A DNA stretch of 64,000 bases from Cyprinodon diabolis (Eukaryota; Chordata; Actinopteri; Cyprinodontiformes; Cyprinodontidae). Position 1 is the stretch's first letter, and every line of letters starts with the position of its first letter. The notes beneath the pieces are model-generated. The model was not told the DNA's origin. It was given only the letters and a program-made list of their open reading frames with translations, and made no database searches. Positions 26,001-41,369 of this stretch are shown in pieces. The translations under genes and the position numbers were made by a program. The stretch is from positions 19,678,591-19,742,590 of the forward strand of contig CM060078.1 of assembly GCA_030533445.1 (NCBI GenBank), read 5' to 3'.

Positions 26001-29000
26001 GAAATAATCATATCCTCTTTTGCTGTTAGCCTATGTTTTATATAAGGCTGTTGGGTTTCATTTTCCAGCCATATTTGGAATGACATTGAGTGGTCCAGTG
26101 GGTATCAGAGCTCCAGTCTCTCGTCACACTGCTGGGGGATGATTAATAATAAGCACTGATGAATTCTCTACTGTCCCTATGGGTTCTGTCATTACCTAGC
26201 AGCTCTGAAATATCACCTACAGCTATAATTAGAAAAGTGGCATCTTAAGGTCTCGTCACCTTAGATTCGGCCAAAGGCTTTTTAGAACATAGAAGAAGTT
26301 CTACGCACTTTGTTTTTAACTCGAGTACAAAATAAAGTCTGCTCTATCAGCACTAGAAATACATTTTTTATGCGATCAAACATCATGTATATCTTCTTTC
26401 CATCTTTATTTTAATGCAGATTAAAACCCCTACACTCTGTTATCTTCCTATCTCACTAATAACCGTCGTTACAATTAAATTTCCAGCTCCTAATTTTTTT
26501 TTCAGGGTTTCATCACCACGTCCCCAAGGTTGTCTAAATAAACCTAATTTGATTTGAGATCACAGATTAGATACCTACTGTATCTGATTGCGATTTGCCA
26601 GCTGCAGATATGTATCAGAGCCAAAGATGAATGTTACACTGCTGTAATTACTATGCAAAGTGATCACTCTAAAACCTTGTTGTTAGGGAAAAATGTGCTG
26701 AGCTCATCTTACCAATCAATTTGTCATTGGCTGTAATCAGTATTGTGTTTTAGTAATGCTGGTATGTATGTACATGCAAGAAATGCATTGATCTTTGGAT
26801 CCATACCATAATGTCCCATAATGAGCCAGTTAGTTGATTACAGTGGTCTGTAAACTTAATCCTACCAGGGTTATCAGTGGGATTGATGAGCTAATGCTCA
26901 GGACGACTGCCCCCTCTAAATTGGCTCACTTCCATAGGAAGTATATTGATATTTGGAGCATGAGGAAGTCCAAGCTAATCTATTATTGTCATTTTAGTTG
27001 CTTTAGCCAAAGAGTTCCAGATCAGTACAGGATAAGAATGTATCAGTATAAGATTATTTTGTAAAAATGGACAAAATTAAGGTTCTTTTACAAAGAAATA
27101 TTAGAAAATAATGGTGTCTACTGTGATTTCAGTTAAAACAGAAAAGCAACACATATTTCTATTAATGTTAACATGGAAAATTAGTTGTATACTCTTGTGG
27201 TTGTTTCTTAAGCGTTACTCCATAGACTAGAGCAAAGATGTAGATTCAATATTCTCTGAATCTGATAAAACTCTTCAAGTAAATTTGCAGTAAATCCAGC
27301 AAAGAAAGTGACACAACGTTTCTCTTCTGGTATTCCCAAAGAAGAAATTAACATTGTCATTTTTCCAAGTATGTAGTCAGGCAGGTTGAAATCAAGTCTA
27401 AAGTTGCTCCTAAAGTGAACGTTTTTGCATCAGATGGATCTGCCCAAAACACAGAAATGGAAAGTTATGGATCTAAAGCATGATTCTTTTAAAATTTAAT
27501 CAAATCCGTACCATAAGCAGTTGCCTGTTGTTTATTATTTTAAAAAGAGCAATGCTCTCTACGCTGATACTCTACTCTGATACGCTGCTTAAATGACATA
27601 AACATAGTCTGTGTCCAATATTAAGCCCTCAGGGTCAAAGTCCAAGTTAGTTGGCTCTAGGTTGAATATGGTATCTGAGTAAGTGTAACAGGTTTATGTT
27701 AGTTCATTAATTCTTTGGATGATGTGCTTGAGTTGTCAGTCTATTGAAGAGGCATACTTATCATAGCTTGGCATAAAGATAAAGATGCACTAAGCTTTCT
27801 TTAGCCAGCTAACCTACAAAGCATACAGAAATGTTGGTCATGGGTAGGGCTGCTTTTACTGTGTACTTCTTTAAACTTGAGAAATCTCCTTGACTTTTTA
27901 CTAGCGTCTCATTAAAAGAACTGCAAACTATTACTTTTTTTACACTCTAACCCTTTAGTGTAACTTGATACTTCAAACCAGCCCATTCATACTACAGAGG
28001 CATGTTTGTGCTGTCAAGGATTGTGGGATTTTATGATTTCAAAGATTTCTACATTAAACATTGAAATTAAAAAAAATTAAAAAAAACAATGTTTACTTTG
28101 CTTGTTGGTCCAAACAAATATCTGTTTACTCTTGCAAAGAAATTTGAAAAAAAATCATGCTTGTGATATTTTCAGAGGAAAGAAACGTGTTGAAATTGAT
28201 AAACTGGTTGAGTATTCATTTACGGCTTCTCCTGAGGCACATGATGCAGCAAAATGCAAACGACCCAACCCCATTTAAAAGACTCCAGCATTTTGACATA
28301 AATTACAATAGGTGCCATCTCACTTCTAGGCTTTACCCCTGTCGCTTACACGAGAGGTAGGCAGTGGTCCAACTTGAGACTGACAGCAATTAACCTGCCT
28401 TCCTTGCAGTTTAGCTGCAGGAAAAAAAGGAGGAGTGGGGGTGAAAAATCTGACAGCTGGTGATGGGTAATATTTAGGGTTTAGGGGCAAATGAAATTCT
28501 CCCCAAAATGAAAGTCATTAGGGGGAAAGTTACCCCACAGACAAAGGACAAAATGACAGTGTGTGTTTGTGGGAAATCATTTCCCCCCTTTCAAAAACTC
28601 AACTTTGTTGTTCCAGATAGGTACATTCTAAATCCTTGACACCGACCATCACTTTCCACAAACAACCCTCAAGCATCTTTCACTGCCTGCCCTTCACCTG
28701 CCTCTCTGTCTGCCTCTTTGCACCATATTTGAGAAGGAACACACTCTCTTTCACGCGCACACACAAACACACCTCTCAGATGCAAATCTGTGCTTTGCCC
28801 TTGAGCATAATTTAAAGGCCTAATCACCCAGACTGTCCCTTTGGATGGAGCAGAGGAAGGAGGGTGGGAGGATGGTGTCTCTCATTTGCACCCTTACACA
28901 AAGAAGCTCATTAGGTTTATCTTTCAGGCCTGAGATTGCCCCCACTCAACTGTGTAAATAAGTCACCGGTCCCAGCCTGATGCATCAATCACCTCTCAGG

Positions 29001-30310
29001 ACAGGAGAAAGACCTGAGCTGAAATATGAACGATTTCATAAAGGGAGCTTTTGTTAGCTATCATTGTCAGTGGCAAGATAAGGTTTTGCTGTAAAGGTAG
29101 GAGAAAGTGCGGGAGATGCAGGGGTACTGTATGTCTTTGTGAAACCATTTCCGCCTTCAGTGAAAAGACACCACCTTTCTGGAAATCCTTGTGTCTGCCT
29201 TATTTACAATGAAAGCCATCCTTCTTTTTATTTCAAACCTGCCTATCAGCAGACAGTCCCAACAGAATAGTACATACAGGCCTGTGACATATAGGGCTGT
29301 AGTTCCCCTCCTTTGTGATGACACTAAAGATATAGGATGTGAATGACAGCGTTGCTACTGTTTGCTCACTCTTCCCCAGACAAAACACAGCATTATTCTA
29401 TTATCTATCAAGACACCACATCTTTCCTCTGCTCTCAGTCTGTCTCCCCATTTTTGAGGCCTCCTTCGTATTCTTCAGCTCCTCGAAACCTGAGCTGTCC
29501 ATCTATGTTTAAGATACATTGCATCAGGCCTCCCGGAATTTACAGTGGCGCTCTCCCACTAACTCCATTTCAAGCAGCCGTCCCTTGAGAGCGCAGCGAA
29601 ATGTCAAGCTGCAAGGCTTGAAAGAAAGACGAGGAGAAAAGGGACAGAGGAAAAGATGGAGGAAAGTGTGAAGATGAAGTTAAATCTGCTGGAAGTGAAT
29701 TTCCATGGACATTTTGTTCTCCAACAAGTGGTAATGAGCAGTTTACAGGTTAAAGGCTTAAAAGATATTTCTTTTACATTTTGCCAAATTACAAAACAGT
29801 AACTCTATTATTTTGAAGTTGAAAGAAAGAAATACTTGCATATACAAAACTGCCTTTTGCTTGTATTTATGGCAAGTTTTTGTTTGGCTTTTTTTTTCTA
29901 AATAAGTCAAGGTTAGTAAGTTTAGATCGACAGCATGTGTGATTGACAATTCTCCAGTTGGGTCAGAGATTGCCACTTGGATTTATATCCAAGGCTTTTC
30001 TTTTAATCTCTTTCTATCCAGGATTGTCCTGTATTTAACTCTGATCATCTTTTAGATGATGAAACTCCTTATGTTTTTTTTCAAGACTTACTATATTACA
30101 GTGAGCTAATCTAAGAGCCTTCTTGTCAACAATTTCAGTTTTTCCTGTTTCTACAATTTGCAGATTAACTATTGACAACTAACAAACTCTTACACCTCAA
30201 AGAGCAAGTTCTTGACAGAATATTATTGAGAGGTCCTGGCAAAGTCTTTTTGCCTCGTTGAATAGTTTTTTTCCCCCTTTTTCATGTTTGGTGCCAGCAG
30301 TCTTTTCAAC

Positions 30311-30683
30311 TAAGGCTGGGCAATTAATTGCATTTGTAATTTGATTTTTAATCACACAATTTCTAACAGGAGTAACACCCTGAATTTCTCCCTCAAGCTC
30401 TTTAGGTGGAGGTAAAACGCTTGAAGTAGGTTTGTCACCACACAGAATGGTAGACAGCACAGCAGCTAGTGTGCAGATCCATGCATGCAAGTAGAAATCA
30501 GTGCTTTTTTTAACAAAATGGTTATGGTAAAGTCCTGTAACAATGGACTCTGGATGAGTGTGAGGTTGAAAATTCTATAAGCTTGGGGTTAGTGCAAAGG
30601 AAAATCCCCCCAAAAAAATCTCAATCGCAATTTTGGTTAAAAATAATTGCAATTTAGATAGTTTGCAAAATCATTGAGCCCTA
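30311..30683. mobile_element. MITE-like repeat with imperfect terminal inverted repeats
   Basis: It starts TAAGGCTGGGCAATTAATTG and ends TCATTGAGCCCTA, with internal AATCGCAATTTT and AATTGCAATTT motifs. It resembles a widespread teleost family beginning with GGGCTGGGC. Non-coding; the short open frame across it is not a gene. Confidence 0.6.
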
Positions 30684-33600
30684 TTTTCAGCTCATGGTAA
30701 AAGTACTATTCTCTACTGAAAAAGACCACCAGACTTTACCATAGAGAATGTTTGCTTAGGCTAACATGTAGTGTTACCAGTGATTAAATTTATTATTGGG
30801 GGGTGGGGTTGAGTTGAATGAGTTGTATTTTGAGATAAAATAGTTATAGGGCTGTATATATATTTTTTAATAGTTTTCATTCTCCCTTTTGATTTGTTCC
30901 TTAAGTGTATGGAATTCTGATGTTGAGGTTTGATTTTTGGCGAGTTTCACTTTTCTTTCTCCCCTGCCTCCTTTTGTCCTATGTAGTGCACAAGCCAAGT
31001 GATAAATGTCCTGGCCAGGGTTAACCACCTCTGTGTAAATAAGAGGCATTCATTGAGTTGCACACACTGTGGCCAATAATCTAGCTGTTTTTCAGCTAAC
31101 CTGGTGCAGGCCAGGATCAATGGCCACTTCACAACTCATTTCCTTTCACGCCTCCCTAACTGCCCTAGTCCAGCCCAGGGAAATAAATGGCACTGGATCC
31201 ATACATCCACTCACAAAAGTGCAAACACATATATAGAGAGGTATACACACTCACACAAGTACATCTACACAAAGCCCATTCTCTTCAAAAGCTAAGCAAT
31301 TGCCCCACTTTGATAATTTACTTGCAGACTGACTTGGTGTTGAATGGTGCCTCATCTTCTGCAGCTTCACCGCATAAAACAGGTATTTTGTCATTGTTTG
31401 TTGCCACTCCCCTGTCATCTGCTTAAACAGTCATTAATATAGCAGGGTGGAGTGTTACTGTCACACACAAGCTGGAAACATACATGTAAATGCCTCTGTT
31501 TTGGTCTAATATGGAGTTAACGGGATAAAAAAAAATGTTTTCCAATTCATAGAAGGTAACGCACTGCTGCATGCTCTCTCTTTAAATGTTTCTTTTCCCT
31601 CCCCATCCGACAAGGCAAGTGGCTTACAGTCATTTGATAGGCCACGACACTGCTATCCATTTAACAGAGCTTAAAAATCCTACATATGCATATGCCAGGG
31701 TTTCTTAAGCTGACAACCAAAAGACAGGATTTTCTAGAAGGCAGCTTTGGAGTGTTGTGAATTTAACAAGCATGTCTAGTATTACAGTCCCTCTCTGCTT
31801 TGGTCATGAATAGTAACAAATCAGACTCTGAAACGCATGCTCGATGGTTTGTTGTGTGTACCCGCTTTGCCTCCTCTAACTAATATTGAAATGACTGCAA
31901 ATCTGGTTAAGAAGATGACTACCAAGAGGAAGTGCCATCTTCTCACTAATACGCTCTGAATCTGCAAACAGATTCCAGGTATCTTTGCTATGTTGTTACC
32001 CTTGTTCCCACTCTGCTGCTCTGATAGCCCTCATCATTTACCCATTTTTGAACATATAAATGGTCTCTCTCAAGTTGTTTGTAGTCATAACAGCACCCCT
32101 CCTCGAGAAGAAACACTTTTTCAGACATTGCTGCCGCACACTGTATACATATGTAATAGAGACTTTCTCACAGCCCTTCTACTCTTCACAGCTTTTCATA
32201 CAAATGCAGTAAATAAGCCCAGGCCTCAGGGAATTGGAAGCCTCAAACAGAAAAACTGACTGACATGTCACTTACTGCTGGCTTTGGCACTCTTCACTGC
32301 AGGCTTAGGAGATCAAGCCTCCAGGTCGGAGTGCGTTGGGCAAGGTCTTCTCCTTACTGTATCATTTACATCGATATAATAGATTTTATTTGCTTTCAAA
32401 CCTAAGCGAATACATCGAATAACTATATGCTTATATAATGTGTGGATAACTCACAATCAACTAAACATTTGTTTTGGGAGGTGGAGAGATTAAGACGTAC
32501 CAGAGTGTGAGGTTAATGATGGAAGTGACACTTGGCATCCATTGCAGCAGAGATAGACAAGCCCACCCCTCTAATGCCTGTGTTCGCACTCAAACAGCCT
32601 GCCATTCCTCATCAAGACTTAACCACCGCTTATTTACCCACACGGGAGACTTAACTCACTGAAATTGATCAGTGATAGCACTGGAAAGCTGCTTGTTCCC
32701 AACGTGAAAGAAAAAAAAAAGAGCGACATCCATGAGCATATGCAGAACATGCTTTTGTTGGCAAGGCGCAGCACTTCAAGCTTGAGCAGACACTAAGCTG
32801 ATATTGGTTTCACGCTTGAGTCCGTGTAGTGCAACAATCTTTCAGTAGAAGCCCGAAGATTTGATTGTTTCTGCATATGCATTTATCAGAAGTTTACATG
32901 ATAAATATACATTAGCCTGGTGGCTTGGCCATGCGTATTATTGTTTCTGAGATATCCTTCTTCAAGCATTTCTTTTCACCTGTTTGGACTTCATCATCCT
33001 GTTCGGCATGAACCTGATAATCCTCATCTGCACAAAACTTTGAATGGATTCATAAGAATGTTTGGCTTGTTAGGCTTTCACTGAATTTCTCAGCAAGCAG
33101 AGACATCTTTGTGAAGGCGAGCAAATTCTACAAAAATGCAAATTGTTGAGAGTTTTTTTTAAGACTTAGAAGTTCTGCTATCTTTATATGCAATATAATA
33201 CCAGTCTGCCTTTTAGTTTGGTCCAAACTTCATTTGGTAATGCCTGTATCAAAGTGCTAAATTATTTGCCATTTATCATTCATGCAAATTTGAACCCTAG
33301 CTTTTATGTTTTCCTTGTCTTTTTTTTTTCAGCCATGGTAATTGTTCCGGTTCTTGCATGGAGTGCTATGAAGGGAATGATCATGCTTTTGGCACATTTA
33401 TCAAAGCCTTAAAAAAAGAAAAAGGAAAGGGGAGGCCCTTTTTTCACATAGCCGGACTAAGTGTGCGACAGAGTGATAAATTTTCTTGTTAGGAGAAATT
33501 ACATCCACTAACTTGAGCTACTTCAGCATGAAATTGAAAAAGAAGCATTTCTTGTGAATTTCCATCCTTGATTCAATGAAAGATGTAGATTAACCTTAAA

Positions 33601-34269
33601 AAAATAGAAGAGCTGTGGGTACAAGAATGAAATGAAAGAAGTGATTCTGCTCATGCCGGCTTGTTCTGAGAAGCGTGATATGGATGCTGCTGGAGAACTC
33701 TTTGTTTATGGAAGCAAGTTGTACTTAGGCTTGTTTTAGATTTAGAAAAAATGGTTTTAACATCTCTTTTTTTGCATGTGCATGTGTGCATGGTTTTTTA
33801 CTTCTCTATGTAGTTAATCCATATCTAAGCCATATGATATGGGCTTATTTGTATCACTGTATCACTCACATCCCATCACAACACATCACCAGGGACCAGG
33901 TTGGTCCGAAATGAATATACAGAAAGATGATTCCAGAAGCTTTCTCTCATGAAGCCACAAAAGACAACATATTAAAATTATTTTTATTCACACGTTCTCT
34001 AAAAAAACATTGAGGCTTACAGAACAGCTGGATTTCTTTATTTCATTATCTTGCACAAAGGTAGACTCTATAGTAGAATGATTTGTTAAGAGACATTTGG
34101 TGAAATAAGCTTTTATTTAGGGGTATCAGAGTAAATGGAGCTGATTACTAGAGACTTAGCAACAGGTTTGTGGCGACAGAGTTAGAGTAATGGGAAAGGG
34201 GCGTCCTACGAAACACTTGGATTTGATCAGTCAAATGAATTATTAATACTTTGAAAATACATATATATG

Positions 34270-34578
34270 TAGGGCTGCAACTAATGTTTATTTTTCACAT
34301 CAATTAATCTGTTGATTATTTTTTTAGATTAAGAAGATTTTTAAAGAAATTAAACCAGGTGAAACTACAATTTTTCCAATTGAGGATTTCTGGATAGAGC
34401 ATATTGACAGATGAAAACATTTTTTATCTTAAAAGCAAAACGTTAATATTGTTTTTTACAATTTTGCCCTGTGAGCTAAAGTCATGTTTTAGAGTCTCTT
34501 AACGATTGATCAGTTACTAAATTAGTTGATTATTTCAGTAGTCGCTTATTTACGATTGATCCAATTGTTTCAGCGCTA
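34270..34578. mobile_element. MITE-like repeat with imperfect terminal inverted repeats
   Basis: It starts TAGGGCTGCAACTAAT and ends CAGCGCTA, imperfect inverted copies, with several GATTAATC-like motifs inside. This matches a very common teleost repeat as I remember it. Non-coding. Confidence 0.65.
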
Positions 34579-36714
34579 AACATATGCATTCATAAACTGA
34601 ATTTCATCTCTTATTTGTGCACTTACAAACTTGTTTCATGAAACCCAGCCCATAGGTTGATGACAGAGAAAGGTGACAACATCTGACTGATATATGCTGA
34701 CTGTCAGTGAGGCAGGTAGATAACAATATCTTCCTCTTGCTCACGTAAAGGTCAAACATGCATCCTTATAACTGGAATATTCACAAGAGAAGCAGCGCAA
34801 GGAATGGACGGAAGGGGAGCAGGGAAAAAAAAGGTGTTACATAATCAACATGATTTGAGAAAAAAGACGGGCAAAGAATCGGATCCATTTCAGTCTTTTA
34901 TTGAGTTTATCCTTGAGCAGAGTAAGGCATTCATTGGAAGGAAGCTGGCGACAAGATGAGAAACAAAGTAATCACACTGACCTGTTTAAATAAAAAGATA
35001 TTTGAAAATTCCTGCTTTGTTTCACTGGGAGAAAATAAACCATTTCATCTTCTAAAACAGAACTATCCTACAAAAAAATAACTTAGCTGCATCAGTGATG
35101 GAGGTGAGTTCACTTACAGCACAGGTCAGAGTGCTCTCTGTCTCATCGACCACTTAAAGAGGGTAACACTTAGACTCAACACTTAACCTGAGCACTGCAG
35201 GTTGAGCCAGAAAGACACTCATACTATTGAACTGCAACAACAGCCCACACCCCCATAACCTTGAAAAAACCTAGTTCAAACCAAGAAACGTTTTTTTATA
35301 TATATAAAGCAGCAATTATTCATACTGCTGCCAAAGGAATATAGTATAACGCAGTAATAAAGGTATATAAATGTTTTTTAAAAAGTATAAAACGTTTGTT
35401 TTGAGCAATAATATGAGCAGGGATTCAATGATGTGTTTAATGTGCTCACCTAGGAATTTGTATGGTCATTTATGTCAGAAAAAAAATAAGATTACCGGTA
35501 GCTGACATTTGACCAGACTATCTGCTTTAGTAATCTGCACTCAGCTGCTTTAACGACAAGCCAGACTGTATAACGTAGCTTTTACCTGAATAAAGCTGAT
35601 GGCTGATGTTCCTTCAGTTGGCACGCAACTAGAGTAATTGTTTTTTTTTTTAACATAAATCTTTTTAAACTGTGCAGTTTCTGTTTCTTGTAAGATAGGT
35701 AGAACCGTAGGAGCCTGTTTTCAGCCAGAATATCAACAGGTGGGGAGTGTTACTATTGGGTCATACGGCTCACATTCATTGTACACCTGCATTCCTTGAC
35801 CTACAGTATATTGTTTGATTTTTCCTTTGGTTGTAAGAATATATTTTCTAAATTAAGTCCTGAAAAGGCCTTACTTCACCTTCAATTTTCTTTTATTTAA
35901 ATGTGTTTAAATATTGCATATTCTATTACCTATGTGTAAAAAATTAATTTTTCTTTCTGCACTAGTTTCCTTTTTTGTCTTTTCCCAAACTGTTATCATT
36001 GTTAATGTCTTTTCTGATCGATGAGTAATTTGCAATACTTTTTGTTAAACCCACATGAAAAATCTGTCCATCTATTTCTATTTCTTTCTGTAAAGGAACG
36101 TATTATGAAGGTTTACAAGTTTATATGTTGCAGCATGTGACGATAAAGACTTCGATGAAGCATAAAACACCTATCTTAATGGAATGGTATAATATATACA
36201 GGTAAAAAAAAAAAGAACAGCCTACAAGATTACATTTTTAATCATACCTGCATACAAAAAAGGATCCGGATAATTCCTGAAAACTGCTGGAATAGTGGAG
36301 CATGGACAAGGGAAAGAACTGACTGAAATTCGGGACAATATGTAATTACTGCAGTTACAATATTTTTTTTGATACATGCACATTTTTCATGTTCTTCTCT
36401 TTCTATTGAATTTTTTGTCTACCTGTTTCATGATCTCGCCATTCATCATTGTGTGCTTTACCATCTCAGGCACCAATAATGTATATAAATGAAAGTTTGG
36501 CATGATTACCACAAGAAGTTTATCCAAGTTTATCCCTAAACACATTTTTAGCATGTAGTGTTTATACATGGCCTTCGGAGAATACCTGGATTTCTGTACA
36601 GCTGGCCTAAATCTATTGAATTGTGACTTTTTAATGAAGCCAGTTGGCTGGACTTCCTTTGATTTTAGGGTATCAGTGTAAAGACTGTGGAACTTTTGCA
36701 ATGGCAGACTAGTT

Positions 36715-36850
36715 TGGGGGAAAAGGTGGTTCTACAAAGCATTGATTCATGAGAAAAGATTTTAACATTTTTAAACTATTATTTTTTTGCATTCCATTAG
36801 AAATCCCAATTAATAGTATTGACAAAAAGTAAAATAGATATGCTATTGGC
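36715..36850 (+). mobile_element. possible Tc1-like 3' fragment
   Basis: The stretch AAGGTGGTTCTACAAAGCAT (about 36723-36742) resembles the end of the Tc1-family transposase gene as I remember it. Flanking similarity is weak. Confidence 0.4.
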
Positions 36851-39800
36851 ATTTTTACTGTATTGTTAAATTTTCTATATTGTCCAGCTCTCTTTGGAAA
36901 TGTTGTTGCTCTTATACTAAATGGTAAAGAAATGTATATGCAATTTTCCATAATGAGGTCAATGATTGACGGCTAGGAATAATAGCAGTGTTTTCCCATG
37001 TTTTAGCTGCTGTAGTTTGCATAGAATCTCCATGACAATGACGGGAGGAAAGACAGCAAATCATGTGGTTATTACTGGCATGGTCTGTCAAGCATCTCCG
37101 CAGACATGTACATACTGATGTGTATGCGACGCTTCAGCTTTTAGATTTAAATACCAATCAGCCAAGTAAAGCTTATTGTTTTTCTTTGCGAGAGGGCGAA
37201 AAATAAGTTTCAAGTTGCACAATAGAGAGGGGGCCCCTCTGAGGCTTCCTCACCACCAGAACTTCTCTCTCTTACTGAAGCTTTCTTCCTTGGGCAGAAG
37301 AGAGCAAATTCATCTCATCAGTCCTCCGGGGACGGTGTAGCTATGCAGCTCTGTTTACTGTGGTAGAAAGTTAATATAAATTTTCATCAGTGGGAGAAGT
37401 TTACACATACGATTTCTATTTGTCCTTCATTATTAGCACCTGAGTCTGGTGCTGGGTAGGCATAATTGTCTACAGACACAGGCCAAATAGATGCAAGGGA
37501 AAGGCAAATAAGCACACCCCAAAATAATTTGATGCTTGTGTGTTGCAATCCGTCACCCTAGGAATTCCTAATCTTGAGAATCAATAAACAAGAGGTGAGA
37601 TAGGTGGGAGAGAGGGGGGAGGAGAAAGAAGAGGAGGGGGGGAAAAATGAATATTGTGATATGAGTGTCAGGAAAGTGAACAGAAAAGAAACAGATGAAT
37701 TCAAAGTGATAGTTAGGAAAAGAGTTAGCTATTGATTTGCAAGTTGTTGTATTTTCCATTTTAGCTACAAAGGGCTGTCTGTCCTTCAGAAGGTAAAAGT
37801 CTAACAAAGATATGACTGAGTTTATGCATATTGAGCAAGAGGGAGCTGATGTAGCTGAAAATATGAAGACAGAGGTAGCAGAGGAGGACACAGGTGCCCA
37901 TTGTTCTGCGGGATGTTTTTACCTCTGTCCTGAGGCCCAGGCAGATTCTCCACGGACTGTTGATTTATTGAGTCATACATTAAAATACTCATTACTCCTG
38001 CATGTTTTTCCAAATTCTCTCTTTCTACCAGGTTTATTCCTTATACAGTCCCCTTGGAAAGTGTTGCTAAAGGAACCACTGGCATATTTCTTGACAACAT
38101 TGACATTTGTCTCCCATTTTTCATTTCGAAACAAACAAATTTTATGAAATCATGAGGGAGCACCAGAATTGTCTGGGTCCAATACTTAGACCGAATTTTC
38201 TTTGTGAAGATAAAATTATTCTTGAATGTTTAGCCTTCCTTGAGTGCCATCAGCTACTCTTAGCTTCATATAAGATTAGAAATCATTGCACTCTCTGGAA
38301 AGGTACTTAAGGCCCCATCCTCTTGCCTCCACTAACTTAGCCTGTGGTTTTCATTAAAGTTTTGTGTGGGATATCTCCACCCAACAATCTTTTCCGCTTC
38401 ACAAGCCAGCTTCTTCAATCCACTTATCCAAATTTCCTGATTTTACTCAAACATAAGAGGATAGGATGTAAATATTTTAGTATTGCGGGTTTAGATTCTA
38501 CATTATGCTAGAAACCTTTGCCCGATCAAATTTCTCTGTTATAAACAAAAATCAATGGTATCAAGGTGTTTTTTAAACAATTATTACATCATCATAAACA
38601 CTTTCAAATATCTTTTCTAAGTGTTAAAGTGAAAAGCAGGCCAGAAAAAATTTACTACTCAACTTGTACAGTATGGCACATACTACCTACCTCCCCTACT
38701 TATTTCTGTAGACTCTGTTAGCTGCTGCAAGTTACACTCCAATAGAAATGAGCTAAATAAGGCTGTTTGGAAAATTATTCTGATAGAGATAAAACCAAAC
38801 AAAGCAGAGGTTTAAAAAACAAGAGAAACACTTAGAATCACTCTTGTTGATATAAAACTGCCATTTTAGGTCAATAAGAGTGACCTAAACATTGAATCAG
38901 TCAATTAACCAGATGATATCCAGCTTATTTAGATTTTATTTTTATTTTTTTATACTTTTGGAGTAGGCTGATCAAGCTGAAATTTTTGGTGAATGTAAAA
39001 TATTTTTATCTCAGTCTAAATAACTAGTAACAAATGTTCTTTATAGTATTTTTTTGTGGAAAAACCATAAATAAATCTTTATTTCAGCACTCATAGAAAA
39101 AAATTGTCATAAAAGTTTTTCTTTATAATTTTGCTGTAAATATAATGATGCTATAGATTTACTGATGTTTATCATTCATTAATATTATCCACTTGATCCC
39201 TTATTTTTCAGTAAACAGAATATTAACGCAATTCTCCGCCTCCCCCATCTAATATTGTTTGATGATAGTTAATGTTTTACTAGCTTCTACAGCAAAAAAG
39301 AATTAGGCTCATAGGAAATATGTCAGGTTGCAAAAAAGAAAACAGACCAAACCAAAGGAGTTACTTTGGTAACGCTGGTTTAATGCCAGAGTTGGCCAGG
39401 TACAACCTGTGGGTTTTTCTTTAACCACAAAAAAGGCAGGTTATAGAAACAGCAAAATCAATTGGATAAAAAAATATATGTTTGTGAATAGATTTTTGTT
39501 ATAATTTTATAATATAAAATCAGTAAAAACAGGTTCATGCCATATTCTTTGTTATAATTTTTTTTTGTAAATGCAGATATAACACAAAAAGGAATCAGCG
39601 TATGTAATTTTTGATCTAAATTATATCAAGCTTTCAGTATTTTTTTTTTATTTTCGCTTTTCTTTTAACATGTTGTCTGGAAGCTGAGATAAATAGGCTG
39701 GCAATGAGGTGTTGTTTTGTTGTCCAAACTGTATGTGGGCCTAAAAGTTGTCAAACCTGTCATCTCAGCCGAAACTCTCCTGGAGTTGAAAAGCATCCCA

Positions 39801-41369
39801 CAATAAACACACAGACGTATTCAGAAGAAGTATCTCTTCAGCAGTCTTGAGATAAGTCCTGTTAGCCCTGGCGCAGCCTCATTTCTCACTGATTGACAAC
39901 CGGCACCTTGTTTACAGCTGCTTCCAGCAACGTGGAGGCATTCTGTAAAGAAGTACCTGTTGAGAGCAGGATATTACACACCTGTGTCATCATTCCAATA
40001 TCAGCTAAATCCCCTAATAACAACAACTCCCGGTGTGATTTGAGTCAGGAAGTGATCTGCACTGTCCAAACACAATGTCACAGCCCCTCAAACATTTTCA
40101 CTGCCAATGTCATGCCTAAATATCCTGCAGTCTCTGTGTTGATTTAAAAGAATGACATTCTTTGCAGATGGTTTATTTCTTTCCCGCCGCTAACCACATG
40201 CAATAAGCAATCTGGAGATTTGCAATGGTTTGGCCCTGGTATTGAAGCACCTCTTAATGTATTTCATGCTTATTTAAGATCTTTGCATGCTTCTTATAAA
40301 GGTGCATGGTATTCAGTGTTGCTTATTACCATGCTGTGTGTAGAACTGGAGTTCTGCAAAAGGTAGGAAAGCAGATGGAGGATAGTGTGGGTCCTTTTGT
40401 CAGCCTCTTGTTTTGTGCCCTCTGTAGTGATCTCTGCATGCCTATTAATGTAGGAGAGGAATGCCTGTGTAAACATTGTTGTTTCTCAGTCCGTTTCGCA
40501 TAATAGTTGCCTGTTTCGCCTTTCTCCTGACCTTACTATCTGAAACCAATTACACCAGATCCATTTGAGCTGAATCTTATTTTCATAAGGATCCCTGTGT
40601 CGCAGTCTTGGTCACACTGTGTTATTTTCCCTCCCTGTATTTCTTTCCCCCTTTTTTTCCAGACTCTGTGATGGATATCAACATCAAATATGCCTCTGAG
40701 TGCCTTGTTATTTATATAGCGAAGGCCTGGCTCTTTTTTTTCTTTTTTACACTGTCTGCCTTGCTCTCTCATTCTAAGAATGTGCCACATTGTGATGTTT
40801 ATACAATGTGTGAATTAATAGACTGGGAATGTCATTTTTTCGTGCATAGCAACCTAAGGTTAAATAGCTGGAGCATCTGTACCAGTGTGTGTATGCATGT
40901 TTTTTTTTTTTTTTTCTTGTCCACTCAGGCAGCTCTTCAGCCAACTTTTGATGACTTTCCTTTTTGTGCTTTCATACGGGCTTTAGCTCCAGCATGTATG
41001 CGGAGCGAGGAGTGGGTGGCACAAATTGGTGCTTTTTACTGTAATGGCTGAATACTCAGAGCTGGTGAAAGAGAAGGAAAAAGACCTTTCATCCCACCCT
41101 CCCTCCATTTTTACCTTCCACACCATCACACGCTCTCCGAAAAAAATGACTAACCCCAATTCCATGGAGGAGGTGCCAGACTGCTTCAGACATGACATGC
41201 CACTCTGAAAAAGTTCTGTCCGGTGTTGATAAGGCCTGTGTTATGTCCTCAGTATGAGCAGCCTCCTCTTTTTAACAAGCCTGGCATAGATGATCTCCTT
41301 GCTTCCTTTGATATGCATTCCGAATGAATGGATTCGGTCCTTTAAAAGTATACTCTTAACTTTAACATT

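Noticed and set aside
40608..41051. Plus-strand frame of 147 residues, Phe-rich
   Set aside because: Runs of T give Phe; no homology recognised. It is intronic to foxp2.
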